Source: Staphylococcus arlettae
Lineage (GTDB): Bacteria; Bacillota; Bacilli; Staphylococcales; Staphylococcaceae
DNA: 60,630 nucleotides
Reading direction: 5' to 3'
NCBI RefSeq assembly: GCF_002902345.1
Contig: NZ_PPQB01000005.1
Span: 291,051-351,680, forward strand
The position numbers were made by a program, and so were the translations under genes. The notes below the pieces were generated by a model. That model made no database searches and was not told the DNA's origin. It saw nothing but the letters and a program-made list of their open reading frames with translations. This document shows, one piece after another, positions 29,910-38,814 of the stretch. Every line of letters starts with the position of its first letter. The stretch's first letter is position 1.

Positions 29910-30218
29910 ATGTATAAAAGAACTGTTACAAAAGCTTTTACATTAATAGAAATGTTACTCGTACTATTAATCATTAGTTTATTACTCATACTAATAATCC
30001 CTAATATTGCAAAACAATCAAAGCATATACAAAATACAGGTTGTAAAGCACAATTAAAAATGGTCGATAGCCAAATAGAAGCATACACATTAAAAAATAA
30101 TCAAGCACCAGCAACAATAGATGACCTTGTTCGAGAGGGGTATATTAAAGAGAATCAAAAACAATGTAAATCCGGTGCAAATATTACAATTACTAATGGT
30201 GAAGCTGTTGCTAGCTAG
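29910..30218 (+). CDS. comGC: Major pseudopilin ComGC, with disturbed start region
   Basis: A 102-residue type IV pseudopilin with the prepilin motif KAFTLIEMLLVLLIISLLLILIIP; cleavage by ComC would precede Phe10. Two Cys residues (about 45 and 88) fit the family disulfide. The in-frame ATG at 29910 is 13 bases from the only Shine-Dalgarno (AAGGAG, 29891-29896). The well-spaced ATG at 29902 reads MKKCIKELLQKLLH and stops. One extra A in the six-A tract 29905-29910 would join both as MKKMYKRTVTKAFTLIE. Either translation uses the distant ATG, or this is a frameshift by tract slippage, or a sequence error. Confidence 0.85.
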   Translation: MYKRTVTKAFTLIEMLLVLLIISLLLILIIPNIAKQSKHIQNTGCKAQLKMVDSQIEAYTLKNNQAPATIDDLVREGYIKENQKQCKSGANITITNGEAVAS

Positions 30219-30645
30219 GCACGCATTTACTTATATTGAAATGTTATTTGTTTTATCAATTATTGCGATTATATTGTATATGCAAATGAAATTTCTACAT
30301 GACACACACAGCGTTTATACACGTGACAATCAAATTCAGCAGTTGATTCTAAAATTTTACTATTTTAAATCTAAAGCAATTAAAGAAAACCAATCTATAA
30401 CAATGTTTTTCAAACCATATAATCAAGAAATATCTATGATGGATATGCAAAATACATCATATCAACCCATACTAATTACTAATGGTTTCATCCATCCTAA
30501 AACTAATTTAAAACACCTGACATTTGATAAACATGGTAATACACATCAATTTGGTTCATTATATATTAAATTACAGCAGCAACTTTTTCGAATAATATTT
30601 AATATTGAAAAAGGGACTATTAGATATGAAAAAGTTAAAGAGTAA
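30196..30645 (+). CDS. comGD: Minor pseudopilin ComGD
   Basis: About 149 residues with the prepilin-type N-terminus ARHAFTYIEMLFVLSIIAIILY. The rest is poorly conserved, as usual for ComGD. The ATG at 30196 overlaps comGC by 23 bases. A TTG at 30208, preceded by TGGTGAAG, is an equally good start and would remove four residues. A longer open frame from 30121 runs inside comGC and is rejected. Confidence 0.85.
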   Translation: MVKLLLARHAFTYIEMLFVLSIIAIILYMQMKFLHDTHSVYTRDNQIQQLILKFYYFKSKAIKENQSITMFFKPYNQEISMMDMQNTSYQPILITNGFIHPKTNLKHLTFDKHGNTHQFGSLYIKLQQQLFRIIFNIEKGTIRYEKVKE

Positions 30646-30925
30646 TATATTGCTGGATAGTTTATTAACATTTTCACTAATCATGACGCTTTGCCTCGAA
30701 ATTATTCCATTAACTTATCAATTAGAAACTACACTTCAAAATCAATTGAACAAACTAGAGGCTAAAAGAATTTTACTTTATGATTTAACTTTATCCAAGA
30801 CTATTGATAAAAAGTCTAAAACAATTGCTCAATATAAAATTACCTATCATTTAAAAAACGTGTGTATTAAGAATCACAGTTTGAAAGAAGATCTTTGCTA
30901 TGAATATAAGAATAAAAAGCTTTAG
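30626..30925 (+). CDS. comGE: Minor pseudopilin ComGE
   Basis: About 99 residues. The N-terminal hydrophobic helix SNILLDSLLTFSLIMTLCLEIIPLTY resembles pseudopilins, although the canonical FTxIE is degenerate (ILLDSLL). Position between comGD and comGF, overlapping both, supports ComGE. The ATG at 30626 is chosen; a TTG at 30605 is possible. Three Cys residues fall after the membrane helix. Confidence 0.8.
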   Translation: MKKLKSNILLDSLLTFSLIMTLCLEIIPLTYQLETTLQNQLNKLEAKRILLYDLTLSKTIDKKSKTIAQYKITYHLKNVCIKNHSLKEDLCYEYKNKKL

Positions 30926-31328
30926 TTTTATCGAAATGCTATTTACGATGTTGATTTTAACAATTGCTGCTCATTTACTCCCATTACTTATCAAACAAGC
31001 AGTACTATTTAATTCACATTACACCTCTACACAATATATAGAACTAGAATTATTTGCACGTGATATCACTCAATCTATCGTTACTTCACAACATAAATTA
31101 ACAATTATTCATCCCCAGAAATTTTCAATAGCAACCTCGAAAAATCAAACATATTCTTATAGTTATAAAAATGGAAAAGTTATTAAACAAGTAAATGATA
31201 CCGGATATATTATTTTATTGAATAATGTATTATCTTTTCGTGTAGCAACAATAGCAACCCATCATTTAGCAATACATTTAAAATTAGTAGAAAAGGGGGA
31301 ATATTTTGAAAAAACAATCTATTTATAG
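30900..31328 (+). CDS. comGF: Minor pseudopilin ComGF
   Basis: A 142-residue protein with prepilin motif KSFSFIEMLFTMLILTIAAHLLPLL and the beta-rich ComGF-type C-terminus (YSYSYKNGKVIKQVNDTGYIILLNNV broken over residues 88-113). The ATG overlaps the end of comGE by 26 bases. The comGD to comGG genes all overlap each other, so they are expressed as one unit. Confidence 0.88.
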   Translation: MNIRIKSFSFIEMLFTMLILTIAAHLLPLLIKQAVLFNSHYTSTQYIELELFARDITQSIVTSQHKLTIIHPQKFSIATSKNQTYSYSYKNGKVIKQVNDTGYIILLNNVLSFRVATIATHHLAIHLKLVEKGEYFEKTIYL

Positions 31329-31479
31329 TATGAAAGGGTTTTTATCCTCTTTTGTTGCCGGGTTTTTTATGCTATATTTATCTTTAATATCTTTCTATTT
31401 AATTCATCATAGTTTAAAACTTAAAACTTTAAATAATATAGAAAAATATTATGATTCCCAAATTGAAAAACACATATAA
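31306..31479 (+). CDS. Small membrane protein in the comGG position
   Basis: A 57-residue protein, [21 protein letters not shown] and onward, with one transmembrane helix (about 10-34) and a charged tail ending IEKHI. The start is TTG 31306, preceded by AAAGGGGGA at ideal spacing, and it overlaps comGF by 23 bases. Position corresponds to comGG, but it is about half the length of Bacillus ComGG. Short ComGG-like genes are plausible in staphylococci; otherwise it may be a truncated remnant. Confidence 0.7.
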   Translation: MKKQSIYSMKGFLSSFVAGFFMLYLSLISFYLIHHSLKLKTLNNIEKYYDSQIEKHI

Positions 31480-31495
31480 AAGGAAGATTTCATTC

Positions 31496-32008
31496 ATGAA
31501 TAGTGCTTTAACGCCAATAGTATTAATAGGATTTATGGGTACTGGCAAAACAACATTAGGTCAGTACATGGCAAAAGCTAATAATTACACATATATTGAT
31601 TTAGATCATTATATTGTAGAACAAGAACAAAGAACCATCCCAGAAATTTTCGAGTCAGATGGTGAATCTGTTTTTAGACAATTAGAAGCATTTTATTTAC
31701 AACAATGTCTCGAACAGTACGATATTATTGCTACTGGTGGAGGTATTATTGAAGGTGAACAATCGCTCCAATTGTTGAAACAAGTAAAATATGTTTATTG
31801 GTTAGATTGTGAATTAGAGGTTTTATATGAACGTGTGAAATCCGACGAAAATCGACCGAACGCGAATAACAAAACATTTCCTGAATTAAAATGGTTGTAT
31901 TTATCTAGGGTTTCAAGATATAATGAAATCGCATTCAAAAAAGTTAATAGTAATCAAAAACTTTGTGATTTACAGAGTGAAATTATACAAAGTTTGATTA
32001 GCGATTGA
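31496..32008 (+). CDS. aroK: Shikimate kinase
   Basis: A 170-residue enzyme phosphorylating shikimate in the chorismate pathway. P-loop GFMGTGKTT lies near residues 12-20. DLDHYIVEQ carries the shikimate-binding Asp, and TGGGIIE is the conserved Gly loop. ATG 31496 follows AAAGGAAG; an in-frame ATG at 31451 lies inside the upstream small gene and lacks a ribosome binding site. It ends directly before the glycine riboswitch. Confidence 0.94.
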   Translation: MNSALTPIVLIGFMGTGKTTLGQYMAKANNYTYIDLDHYIVEQEQRTIPEIFESDGESVFRQLEAFYLQQCLEQYDIIATGGGIIEGEQSLQLLKQVKYVYWLDCELEVLYERVKSDENRPNANNKTFPELKWLYLSRVSRYNEIAFKKVNSNQKLCDLQSEIIQSLISD

Positions 32009-32009
32009 T

Positions 32010-32148
32010 CAGTGTTGGAGAGAATGACAATGTATAAACGTCATCGCCGAAGGTGCAAGTTTAACGAAACTCTCAGGCAAAAGGATAACACTGTGACGCG
32101 TTCCTGAATAATGAGACAGGGTAGCTTATTTAGCTATCCTGTTTTTTT
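32010..32148 (+). promoter_or_regulatory. Glycine riboswitch of the gcv operon, single aptamer plus terminator
   Basis: CAGTGTT (32010-32016) and AACACTG (32087-32093) close P1. Inside are the glycine aptamer signatures GGAGAGA, CGCCGAAGGTGCAAG and CTCTCAGGCAAAAGGA. About 22 bases later comes a terminator: ACAGGGTAGCT (32116-32126) with AGCTATCCTGT (32132-32142) and TTTTTTT. I see no second full aptamer. Glycine would be expected to turn the glycine cleavage genes on by preventing termination. Confidence 0.92.
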
Positions 32149-32175
32149 AATAAATATTTAATTGGGGGTATCTTG

Positions 32176-33267
32176 ATGTCTAGTAATCTTAAACAAACGC
32201 CATTGTACCAAACATTTGTGGACAGTGGAGCTAAAATTGTAGAATTTGGTGGTTGGGCAATGCCTGTCCAGTTTTCTAGTATTAAAGAAGAACATAATGC
32301 TGTTCGAACTGCGGTAGGATTATTTGATGTTAGTCATATGGGAGAAGTACTAATAGAAGGTCCAGAAGCTGACCAATTGGTTCAATACCTACTTTCAAAT
32401 GATACCGATCAGCTTACTACAGAAAAAGCACAATATACTGCTTTATGTAATGAGGATGGTGGCATTATTGATGATTTAATAACATACAAATTAGCTGACC
32501 AATCTTATTTACTTGTTGTCAATGCAGGTAATACAGATAAAGATTTTGAATGGATGCAACAACATGCACAAGATTTTGATGCTCAAGTAACGAATGTATC
32601 AAACCAATATGGTCAATTGGCAGTTCAAGGTCCTGAGGCACGTGGACTTATACAGGAGCATGTAGATATTGACGTATCCGAAATGAAACCATTTGAATTC
32701 AAAACAAACGTATCTTGTTTTGGTAAAAATGTAATTCTTTCACAATCAGGTTATACCGGTGAAGATGGTTTTGAAATTTATTGTGAAGCACAAGATACTG
32801 TAGAAATATGGGATAACCTTATTGATAACAATGTAGTACCTTGTGGATTAGGTGCTAGAGATACACTAAGATTGGAAGCTGGTTTACCTTTACATGGTCA
32901 AGATCTAACTGAATCAATCACACCATATGAAGCTGGAATTGCTTTTGCGGCTAAGCCATTAATAGAGGCTGATTTTATAGGGAAATCTGTATTAAAAGAT
33001 CAAAAAGAAAATGGATCTAAACGCAGAGCTGTTGGATTAGAAATGATAGATAAAGGCATTCCAAGAACTGGTTATAAAGTATATGACCTGGATAATAATG
33101 AAATTGGTGAAGTAACTTCGGGTACGCAATCTCCATTTTCTGGTAAATCAATCGCTTTAGCATTAATTGAGAGAAGCGAATTTGAATTAGATAAAGAAGT
33201 ATTGGTTCAGGTTAGAAAGAGACAAGTTAAAGCTAAAATCGTTAAAAAAAATCAAATTTCAAAATAG
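32176..33267 (+). CDS. gcvT: Glycine cleavage system T protein (aminomethyltransferase)
   Basis: A 363-residue T protein that moves the methylene group from the H-protein arm to tetrahydrofolate, releasing ammonia. Family motifs [11 protein letters not shown] and [14 protein letters not shown] are present, and [19 protein letters not shown] is the folate-site segment. ATG 32176 is behind GGGGGTATC. It is the first gene of the glycine-responsive operon; gcvPA follows after 18 bases. Confidence 0.96.
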   Translation: MSSNLKQTPLYQTFVDSGAKIVEFGGWAMPVQFSSIKEEHNAVRTAVGLFDVSHMGEVLIEGPEADQLVQYLLSNDTDQLTTEKAQYTALCNEDGGIIDDLITYKLADQSYLLVVNAGNTDKDFEWMQQHAQDFDAQVTNVSNQYGQLAVQGPEARGLIQEHVDIDVSEMKPFEFKTNVSCFGKNVILSQSGYTGEDGFEIYCEAQDTVEIWDNLIDNNVVPCGLGARDTLRLEAGLPLHGQDLTESITPYEAGIAFAAKPLIEADFIGKSVLKDQKENGSKRRAVGLEMIDKGIPRTGYKVYDLDNNEIGEVTSGTQSPFSGKSIALALIERSEFELDKEVLVQVRKRQVKAKIVKKNQISK

Positions 33268-33285
33268 TATTGAGGGGTGTACAAA

Positions 33286-34638
33286 GTGAGTCATCGTTAT
33301 ATTCCATTAACTGAACAAGATAAACAAGAAATGTTAGATGTTATAGGTGCGAAGTCCATTGATGAATTATTTGGAGATGTACCTAAAGATATTTTATTAA
33401 ACGACGAATTACAAATTGCTAATGCTGTTCCGGAAACAACATTATTTAGAAAGTTAAGTCAAATCGCAAGTAAAAACGTCACTAAAGAAACACATACATC
33501 ATTTTTAGGTGCCGGTGTATATGATCATTATGCGCCATCTGTAGTTGATGCTATGATTTCTAGATCAGAATTTTACACTGCATATACGCCATACCAACCT
33601 GAAATATCACAAGGGGAATTACAAGCTATTTTTGAATTCCAAACGTTAATTTGTGAATTAACAGATATGGATATTGCCAATTCTTCTATGTATGATGGAA
33701 TGACAAGTTTTGCAGAGGCATGTATTTTAGCCTTCAACCAAACTAGAAAAAATAAAATTGTCGTTTCTAAAGGCATGCATTACCAAGCATTACAAGTGTT
33801 GAAAACATATGTAAAAACACGTGAAGAGTTTGAAATTGTAGAAGTTGATTTAGATGGTACTATTACAGATTTAGATAAATTAGAAAAAGCAATAGATGAT
33901 GATACTGCTGCAGTTGCAGTACAATATCCTAACTTCTATGGTTCTATTGAAGATTTGGAAAAAATTCAATCCTTTATCGAATCTAAAAAAGCATTGTTTA
34001 TTGTCTATGCGAATCCACTTGCACTTGGCTTATTAACTCCACCTGGTACTTTTGGAGCTGATATTGTTGTTGGTGATACGCAACCGTTCGGTATTCCAGC
34101 ACAATTTGGTGGACCACACTGTGGCTTTTTCGCAACAACTAAAAAATTAATGCGTAAAATACCTGGTCGCTTAGTTGGTCAAACAGAAGATGATGATGGT
34201 AACCGTGGCTTTGTATTAACATTACAAGCACGTGAACAACATATTCGTCGTGACAAAGCAACCTCAAACATTTGTTCAAACCAAGCATTAAATGCACTGG
34301 CTTCATCAATATGTATGTCAGCACTTGGTAAACAAGGCATATATGATATCGCAGTTCAAAACTTTGAAAATGCTAACTATGCAAAAGAACAATTTAAAGC
34401 ACAAGGTTTTAAAGTTGCAGAAGGTACATCATTTAACGAATTTGTTGTAACATTTGATAAACCAATCGCAGAAATTAACCAATTATTAGCTGAAGAAGGC
34501 TTCATTGGTGGTTTCGATTTAGGCCAAGTAGATTCAAACTTAGCACAAAATATGTTAATTGCAGTAACTGAGTTAAGAACAAAAGATGAAATAGATACAT
34601 TTGTTGAGAAAGCAGGTGAACTCAATGGTAGTAAGTAA
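33286..34638 (+). CDS. gcvPA: Glycine dehydrogenase (decarboxylating) subunit 1
   Basis: About 450 residues, the N-terminal half of the split P protein. It has [13 protein letters not shown] at the start, and [15 protein letters not shown] and [21 protein letters not shown] further on. It forms a heterotetramer with GcvPB. The GTG at 33286 is chosen behind GAGGGGTG. It overlaps gcvPB by 14 bases. Splitting of gcvP in two genes is normal in Firmicutes and not a frameshift. Confidence 0.95.
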   Translation: MSHRYIPLTEQDKQEMLDVIGAKSIDELFGDVPKDILLNDELQIANAVPETTLFRKLSQIASKNVTKETHTSFLGAGVYDHYAPSVVDAMISRSEFYTAYTPYQPEISQGELQAIFEFQTLICELTDMDIANSSMYDGMTSFAEACILAFNQTRKNKIVVSKGMHYQALQVLKTYVKTREEFEIVEVDLDGTITDLDKLEKAIDDDTAAVAVQYPNFYGSIEDLEKIQSFIESKKALFIVYANPLALGLLTPPGTFGADIVVGDTQPFGIPAQFGGPHCGFFATTKKLMRKIPGRLVGQTEDDDGNRGFVLTLQAREQHIRRDKATSNICSNQALNALASSICMSALGKQGIYDIAVQNFENANYAKEQFKAQGFKVAEGTSFNEFVVTFDKPIAEINQLLAEEGFIGGFDLGQVDSNLAQNMLIAVTELRTKDEIDTFVEKAGELNGSK

Positions 34639-36100
34639 ATCAACACCATTAATATTCGAACGTTCTAAAAAGGATAGATATGCTTATTCCTTGCCGCAAA
34701 AAGAAATTGATAATGATGCAGTTAATCGTCTTTTAGATGATAAGTTCATTAGAAAAAACAAAGCAGAATTCCCTGAAGTAGCTGAATTAGATTTAGTGCG
34801 TCATTATACTGAATTATCTAATAAAAACTTTGGTGTCGATTCAGGTTTTTATCCACTTGGTTCTTGTACGATGAAATATAATCCAAAAATCAATGAAAAA
34901 GTGGCACGAATACCTGGATTTGCGGAATCACATCCATTACAAGAAGAAGATCAAGTACAAGGTTCACTGGAAATTGTTCATAATTTACAAGAAGAACTGA
35001 AAGCAATTACTGGTATGGATGAAGTTACATTACAACCCGCAGCAGGCGCTCATGGTGAATGGACGGCTTTAATGATCTTTAAAGCATACCATCAAAAAAA
35101 TGGTGAAGGTCATCGTAATGAAGTAATAGTACCAGACTCAGCACACGGTACTAACCCAGCATCAGCTGCTTTTGCAGGTTTTAAAGCTGTCACTGTTAAA
35201 TCAAATGAACGTGGAGAAGTCGATGTTGAAGATTTGAAGCGTTTAGTTAATGAAAATACAGCTGCTATTATGTTAACGAATCCAAATACTTTAGGTATTT
35301 TCGAAAAGAATATTATGGACATCCGCAACATTGTTCATGAAGCAGGTGGATTATTGTATTATGATGGAGCAAACTTAAATGCCATTATGGATAAAGTAAG
35401 ACCTGGTGACATGGGCTTTGATGCTGTTCACTTAAACTTGCATAAAACGTTCACTGGTCCTCATGGTGGCGGTGGTCCAGGATCTGGTCCTATCGGCGTT
35501 AAAAAGGAACTTGCAAGCTTTTTACCAAAACCAATGGTCGTAAAAGAAAATGATACTTTCAAATATGATAATGATATTGAAAATTCCATCGGTCGTGTTA
35601 AACCGTTTTATGGTAATTTTGGTATATATTTACGTGCATATACCTACATTCGAACTATGGGTAATTTAGGTTTGAAAGAAGTTTCAGAAGCAGCCGTACT
35701 TAATGCGAATTACATTAAAGCACGCTTAAAAGATCATTTTGAAATTCCTTATGAACAATATTGTAAACACGAATTTGTTCTAAGTGGTTCTAAGCAAAAA
35801 TCTGAAGGTGTTCGAACATTAGATATGGCGAAACGCTTATTGGATTTTGGTGTACATCCACCAACAATTTATTTCCCACTTAACGTAGAAGAGGGCATGA
35901 TGATTGAACCAACAGAAACCGAATCCAAAGAGACTTTAGACTATTTTTGTGACTCTATGATTCAAATTGCTGAAGAAGCTAAAAATGATCCGGATAAAGT
36001 GTTAGAAGCACCACATACTACTATTATTGATCGTTTAGATGAAACACAAGCTGCGAGAAAACCTGTTTTAAAATTTGAAAACTTACGTAGCGAAAAATAA
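34625..36100 (+). CDS. gcvPB: Glycine dehydrogenase (decarboxylating) subunit 2
   Basis: A 491-residue PLP-binding subunit of the P protein. The cofactor lysine is in [18 protein letters not shown], with the glycine-rich loop after it. Together with GcvPA it decarboxylates glycine and loads the lipoyl arm of GcvH, which is not in this window. ATG 34625 is behind AGGTGAA; the earlier in-frame start at 34601 lies inside gcvPA. A strong terminator closes the operon. Confidence 0.96.
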   Translation: MVVSKSTPLIFERSKKDRYAYSLPQKEIDNDAVNRLLDDKFIRKNKAEFPEVAELDLVRHYTELSNKNFGVDSGFYPLGSCTMKYNPKINEKVARIPGFAESHPLQEEDQVQGSLEIVHNLQEELKAITGMDEVTLQPAAGAHGEWTALMIFKAYHQKNGEGHRNEVIVPDSAHGTNPASAAFAGFKAVTVKSNERGEVDVEDLKRLVNENTAAIMLTNPNTLGIFEKNIMDIRNIVHEAGGLLYYDGANLNAIMDKVRPGDMGFDAVHLNLHKTFTGPHGGGGPGSGPIGVKKELASFLPKPMVVKENDTFKYDNDIENSIGRVKPFYGNFGIYLRAYTYIRTMGNLGLKEVSEAAVLNANYIKARLKDHFEIPYEQYCKHEFVLSGSKQKSEGVRTLDMAKRLLDFGVHPPTIYFPLNVEEGMMIEPTETESKETLDYFCDSMIQIAEEAKNDPDKVLEAPHTTIIDRLDETQAARKPVLKFENLRSEK

Positions 36101-36105
36101 TTAGA

Positions 36106-36157
36106 AAACCCCCTGATGAACTTTTAAAGTATCATCAGGGGGTTTTTAAAAATTAGC
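36106..36157. terminator. Terminator of the gcv operon
   Basis: A perfect 13-bp stem, AACCCCCTGATGA with TCATCAGGGGGTT, followed by TTTAAAA. The A-rich left side could let it act on the minus strand too. Confidence 0.92.
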
Positions 36158-36235
36158 AACGATTTTTAAGAGTATTTACTTACATTAATTTAGTTGAGCA
36201 TTACTCTATCATTTAAAATTATTACCATCAATTTA

Positions 36236-36622
36236 TTATTTTTTAGATTTAATTTTGCCAGTCCATTTTTTATAACCGCCTTTGAGCATGTACAAATCAG
36301 TGTAACCGTTTTTCTTTAATGTACGTGCTGCACGATAACTCGCAATCCCATTCGCATCACAAAGATAAATAGGTTGGTCTTTTCTTAAACCTTGAAATCT
36401 TTGTTTAAACATTGTAATAGGAATATTTCTTGAACCAACAATATGGCCATAATCATAGTCAACTTTTTCTCTAACATCAATGACTTGTGCTTTTCTTAAA
36501 CCGTTATGAAATTCATTTTGATTTAATTCAGTAACAGCTTTTTTATTAAGCATATAGTTAACTATCATATAAACAATGATAATAATTAGTATTGCTAATG
36601 CTATAAACCAAAAACTACTCAT
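36236..36622 (-). CDS. Membrane-anchored rhodanese-like protein
   Basis: A 128-residue protein with an N-terminal transmembrane helix (residues 4-24) and one rhodanese domain. VIDVREKVDYDYGHIVGSRNIP is the CDC25-type signature and GGYKKWTGKI is the C-terminal one. The putative catalytic Cys88 lies in YLCDANGIASYRAAR, a slightly unusual loop. It probably handles a thiol or persulfide at the membrane; substrate unknown. The ATG is behind GGGAGGATG. It lies divergently from lipM, whose product depends on sulfur insertion enzymes, but a functional link is only a guess. Confidence 0.88.
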   Translation of the reverse strand: MSSFWFIALAILIIIIVYMIVNYMLNKKAVTELNQNEFHNGLRKAQVIDVREKVDYDYGHIVGSRNIPITMFKQRFQGLRKDQPIYLCDANGIASYRAARTLKKNGYTDLYMLKGGYKKWTGKIKSKK

Positions 36623-36654
36623 CTTGCATCCTCCCTATTTTCCCGATAATATAT

Positions 36655-36700
36655 ATTATAAGACTGTTATAACGATTTATCAAAATATTTTTGTTATAAT
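36655..36700. promoter_or_regulatory. Divergent promoters of the rhodanese gene and lipM
   Basis: On the minus strand TTGATA (36683-36678) and TATAAT (36660-36655) are 17 bases apart, a near-consensus promoter for the rhodanese gene. On the plus strand TGTTATAAT (36692-36700) is an extended -10 for lipM. The two share the 35-base region between the start sites, so they may compete for polymerase. Confidence 0.65.
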
Positions 36701-36766
36701 GTTAAAGTTCTGTAAACGATAACAAAAATAAATGTTCTTATTTAATATTGATTGGAGTTTTTTATT

Positions 36767-37597
36767 GTGACTGAAACTTGGAATTTTATAAATACTGGTA
36801 GTAATGATCCTTACTATAACATGGCATTTGATGAGGCATTACTAAATTTTGTATCAAGAGGTGAAATTGACCCAGTTATACGCTTTTATACGTGGAACCC
36901 GGCTACCTTGTCAGTGGGATATTTCCAAAGATTAACTAAAGAAATTGACACTGCAAAAGTCAAAGCACTTGGCTATGGTTTAATCAGAAGACAAACCGGT
37001 GGTAGAGGTGTACTACATGACAAGGAATTGACTTATAGTGTTATTGTTCCTGAATCACATCCTAACATGCCTAGTACAATAACAGAAGCATATCGTGTTA
37101 TTTCTGAAGGGTTACTTGAAGGATTCAAATTATTAGGATTTGATGCATATTTCGCAATTCCACGTTCCGAAGAAGAGCGAGAAAAGTTAAAGCAACCACG
37201 TAGCGCTGTTTGTTTTGATGCACCTAGTTGGTATGAATTAGTAGTAGAAGGGCGAAAAATTGCCGGTAGTGCACAAGTTCGTCAAAAAGGTGTTATATTA
37301 CAACACGGTTCTTTATTACAAGATGTTGATATTGATGAACTTTTCGACTTGTTTATTTTTAAAAATGATCGCTTGAAAGATAAAATGAAACAAGCGTTTG
37401 TCGATAAAGCTGTAGCAATCAATGATATTGCAGAACGTCATATTTCTATTGCTGAAATGGAATCAGCATTTGAAGCTGGCTTTAAAAAAGGTTTAGATAT
37501 TGAATTCAAACCACTCAAACTTACGCCATCACAATTACAAGAAGTAGATGAATTAATAATAAAATATAAATCTGATGAATGGAATTATCGTAAATAA
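36767..37597 (+). CDS. lipM: Octanoyl-[GcvH]:protein / octanoyltransferase LipM
   Basis: A 276-residue LipM-type octanoyltransferase that charges GcvH from octanoyl-ACP in lipoate synthesis. [19 protein letters not shown] binds the acyl chain. The acyl-enzyme Cys149 is in SAVCFDAPS and Lys164 in GRKIAGSAQ. The start is GTG 36767, ten bases after GGAG; the in-frame ATG 36752 overlaps that site. Products feed GcvH and the bfm E2, both of which need lipoyl groups. Confidence 0.93.
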   Translation: MTETWNFINTGSNDPYYNMAFDEALLNFVSRGEIDPVIRFYTWNPATLSVGYFQRLTKEIDTAKVKALGYGLIRRQTGGRGVLHDKELTYSVIVPESHPNMPSTITEAYRVISEGLLEGFKLLGFDAYFAIPRSEEEREKLKQPRSAVCFDAPSWYELVVEGRKIAGSAQVRQKGVILQHGSLLQDVDIDELFDLFIFKNDRLKDKMKQAFVDKAVAINDIAERHISIAEMESAFEAGFKKGLDIEFKPLKLTPSQLQEVDELIIKYKSDEWNYRK

Positions 37598-37669
37598 TGA
37601 GCTTCATATGCATCTGCACAATAACTTAATACGCTGTTAATTAAACGATTCAGTTATTGATAGTCTAAA

Positions 37670-37706
37670 ACTGTCGACAAATCTTCTGACTTTGTTGGCA
37701 GTTTTT
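37670..37706. terminator. Terminator after lipM
   Basis: AACTGTCGACAAA (37672-37684) pairs with TTTGTTGGCAGTT, with two wobble pairs, and is followed by TTTTT on the plus strand. On the minus strand the stem is followed by only four T residues, so it may also end the minus-strand RNA next to it, less efficiently. Confidence 0.75.
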
Positions 37707-37707
37707 A

Positions 37708-37760
37708 TGCACGCTTTTCCCGGGCACTGCCTTAGCCTATAGTCTGCGGAACGTGCTATT
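37708..37760 (-). ncRNA. Candidate structured small RNA, copy B
   Basis: A GC-rich 53-base island between lipM and a convergent minus-strand gene. On the minus strand it starts AATAG, contains AGACTATAGGCT and ends AAAAGCGTGCA. It is colinear and ungapped with 6931-6983. GCACG (positions 5-9) pairs perfectly with CGTGC (48-52); the equivalent bases in copy A also pair, with a C-G to T-A exchange. CAC (6-8) can alternatively pair with GTG (34-36). A promoter ends just upstream and the lipM terminator hairpin follows directly, so an RNA of about 100 bases is expected. Class unknown. Confidence 0.58.
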
Positions 37761-37768
37761 GTGAATAA

Positions 37769-37798
37769 CTTATATAAATAAAAATAAACCTTTCGCAA
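37769..37798 (-). promoter_or_regulatory. Promoter of small RNA copy B
   Basis: On the minus strand TTGCGA (37798-37793) and TATAAG (37774-37769) are 18 bases apart. The predicted start near 37762 coincides with the first base of the conserved AATAG block. The -35 lies inside the stem of the preceding terminator. Confidence 0.5.
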
Positions 37799-37817
37799 AT
37801 TAATGCGAAGGGTTTAT
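37784..37817 (-). terminator. Terminator of the small membrane protein gene
   Basis: ATAAACCCTTCGC pairs with GCGAAAGGTTTAT on the minus strand, with one wobble, followed by TTTTATTTAT. It ends the minus-strand genes at 38714-37886. Confidence 0.8.
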
Positions 37818-37885
37818 CTACGTTTTGAGGCTATGTTACTACTTGTCACTCAGCCCTTTATTTTATAGCATGTTGCAAGTTGTAA

Positions 37886-38104
37886 TTAATGTTTATTATG
37901 ACGTTTAGATTTTCTAACTGCTCGTTTATATTTCCGCTGATCTGGTGTTAAAAAGAAAAAATAATAAATTAAATAAATAATCCCACCTAATATGGCTAAA
38001 CTAATAACCATTTGCACGAAACTAAAAATAAACATATCTAAGTTCATAATTAGTCCAAATAGTGCAACCGCTATGACAAAATAAAATAAAATCTGCTTCA
38101 TCAT
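37886..38104 (-). CDS. Small membrane protein of unknown function
   Basis: A 72-residue protein with two hydrophobic helices (about 3-24 and 28-52) and a strongly basic C-terminus (RKYKRAVRKSKRHNKH). I do not recognise a family with a known function. The start is ATG 38104, behind AAAGGAGC; the next codon is also ATG. It lies 25 bases after the lipoprotein gene on the same strand, so the two are probably an operon. Confidence 0.8.
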   Translation of the reverse strand: MMKQILFYFVIAVALFGLIMNLDMFIFSFVQMVISLAILGGIIYLIYYFFFLTPDQRKYKRAVRKSKRHNKH

Positions 38105-38129
38105 TGCTATTATGCTCCTTTCATGTAAG

Positions 38130-38714
38130 TTATTGTTCGTTAATACTTACTTCAGTTAAGTCTTGTTGCCCTGCTTTTAATTTCTTTTTATCTTTGGCAC
38201 TGTATCCCTCTTTAATTTTAGCTAAAGCTTTTGATAAGTCTTTATTAAGTGTTTTTATATTTTTGTGCTTACTTTTTGCATCTGAAGACATGTCATCAGT
38301 ATCAACCTTGCCTTCATATGTAGCGTATGCTTTATCAGTATTACTAATTAACTTGTCTAATTTACTTTGTATTTTCTGATCGGCTTTATTTTTAGTTAAG
38401 TCTGGTTCAAGTGAATTATAGTCACTAATGACATTAGCAATATCATCATAATATTTTGATGATGCTTTCATATAATTAACACGCTTTTCATTACTTTTAG
38501 CTTTTTTCATATTTGCTTTATCTTGCTTCAAATCAGCAATTTTAGCTTTTTGATCAGTTATACTTTGGTTTAGTTCTTGAATATCTAATTTTAAATTATG
38601 ATTTTTTTCTCGTAAATCAGTCGATTTTTCTTCTAATGGCGCTAGATTTTGACTACCACATCCCGCGAGTATACATGATGCGCCAATAATTGATATTATT
38701 TTCTTTTTCATCAT
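38130..38714 (-). CDS. Coiled-coil lipoprotein
   Basis: A 194-residue lipoprotein. The signal peptide MMKKKIISIIGASCILAGC ends in lipobox LAGC, with Cys19 as the lipidated residue. Residues 25-90 form a Lys/Glu/Gln-rich coiled coil, and the rest is helical and charged. It resembles the YkyA-type putative cell-wall-binding lipoproteins of Firmicutes. It would be anchored on the outer face of the membrane. Ribosome binding site TTAGGAGAA. Function unknown. Confidence 0.85.
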   Translation of the reverse strand: MMKKKIISIIGASCILAGCGSQNLAPLEEKSTDLREKNHNLKLDIQELNQSITDQKAKIADLKQDKANMKKAKSNEKRVNYMKASSKYYDDIANVISDYNSLEPDLTKNKADQKIQSKLDKLISNTDKAYATYEGKVDTDDMSSDAKSKHKNIKTLNKDLSKALAKIKEGYSAKDKKKLKAGQQDLTEVSINEQ

Positions 38715-38814
38715 TTTCTCCTAATTCAAAAACTATTTATTATCATATTATTTATGCTATCATTTTAATGTATATAAAGAAAATGTACAAATTTATTGAA
38801 TAGGGGGATTCAGC

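Noticed and set aside
32173..36100. gcvPA and gcvPB as a frameshifted single gcvP
   Set aside because: Firmicutes normally encode the P protein as two overlapping genes; both products have complete ends and a good ribosome binding site for the second.
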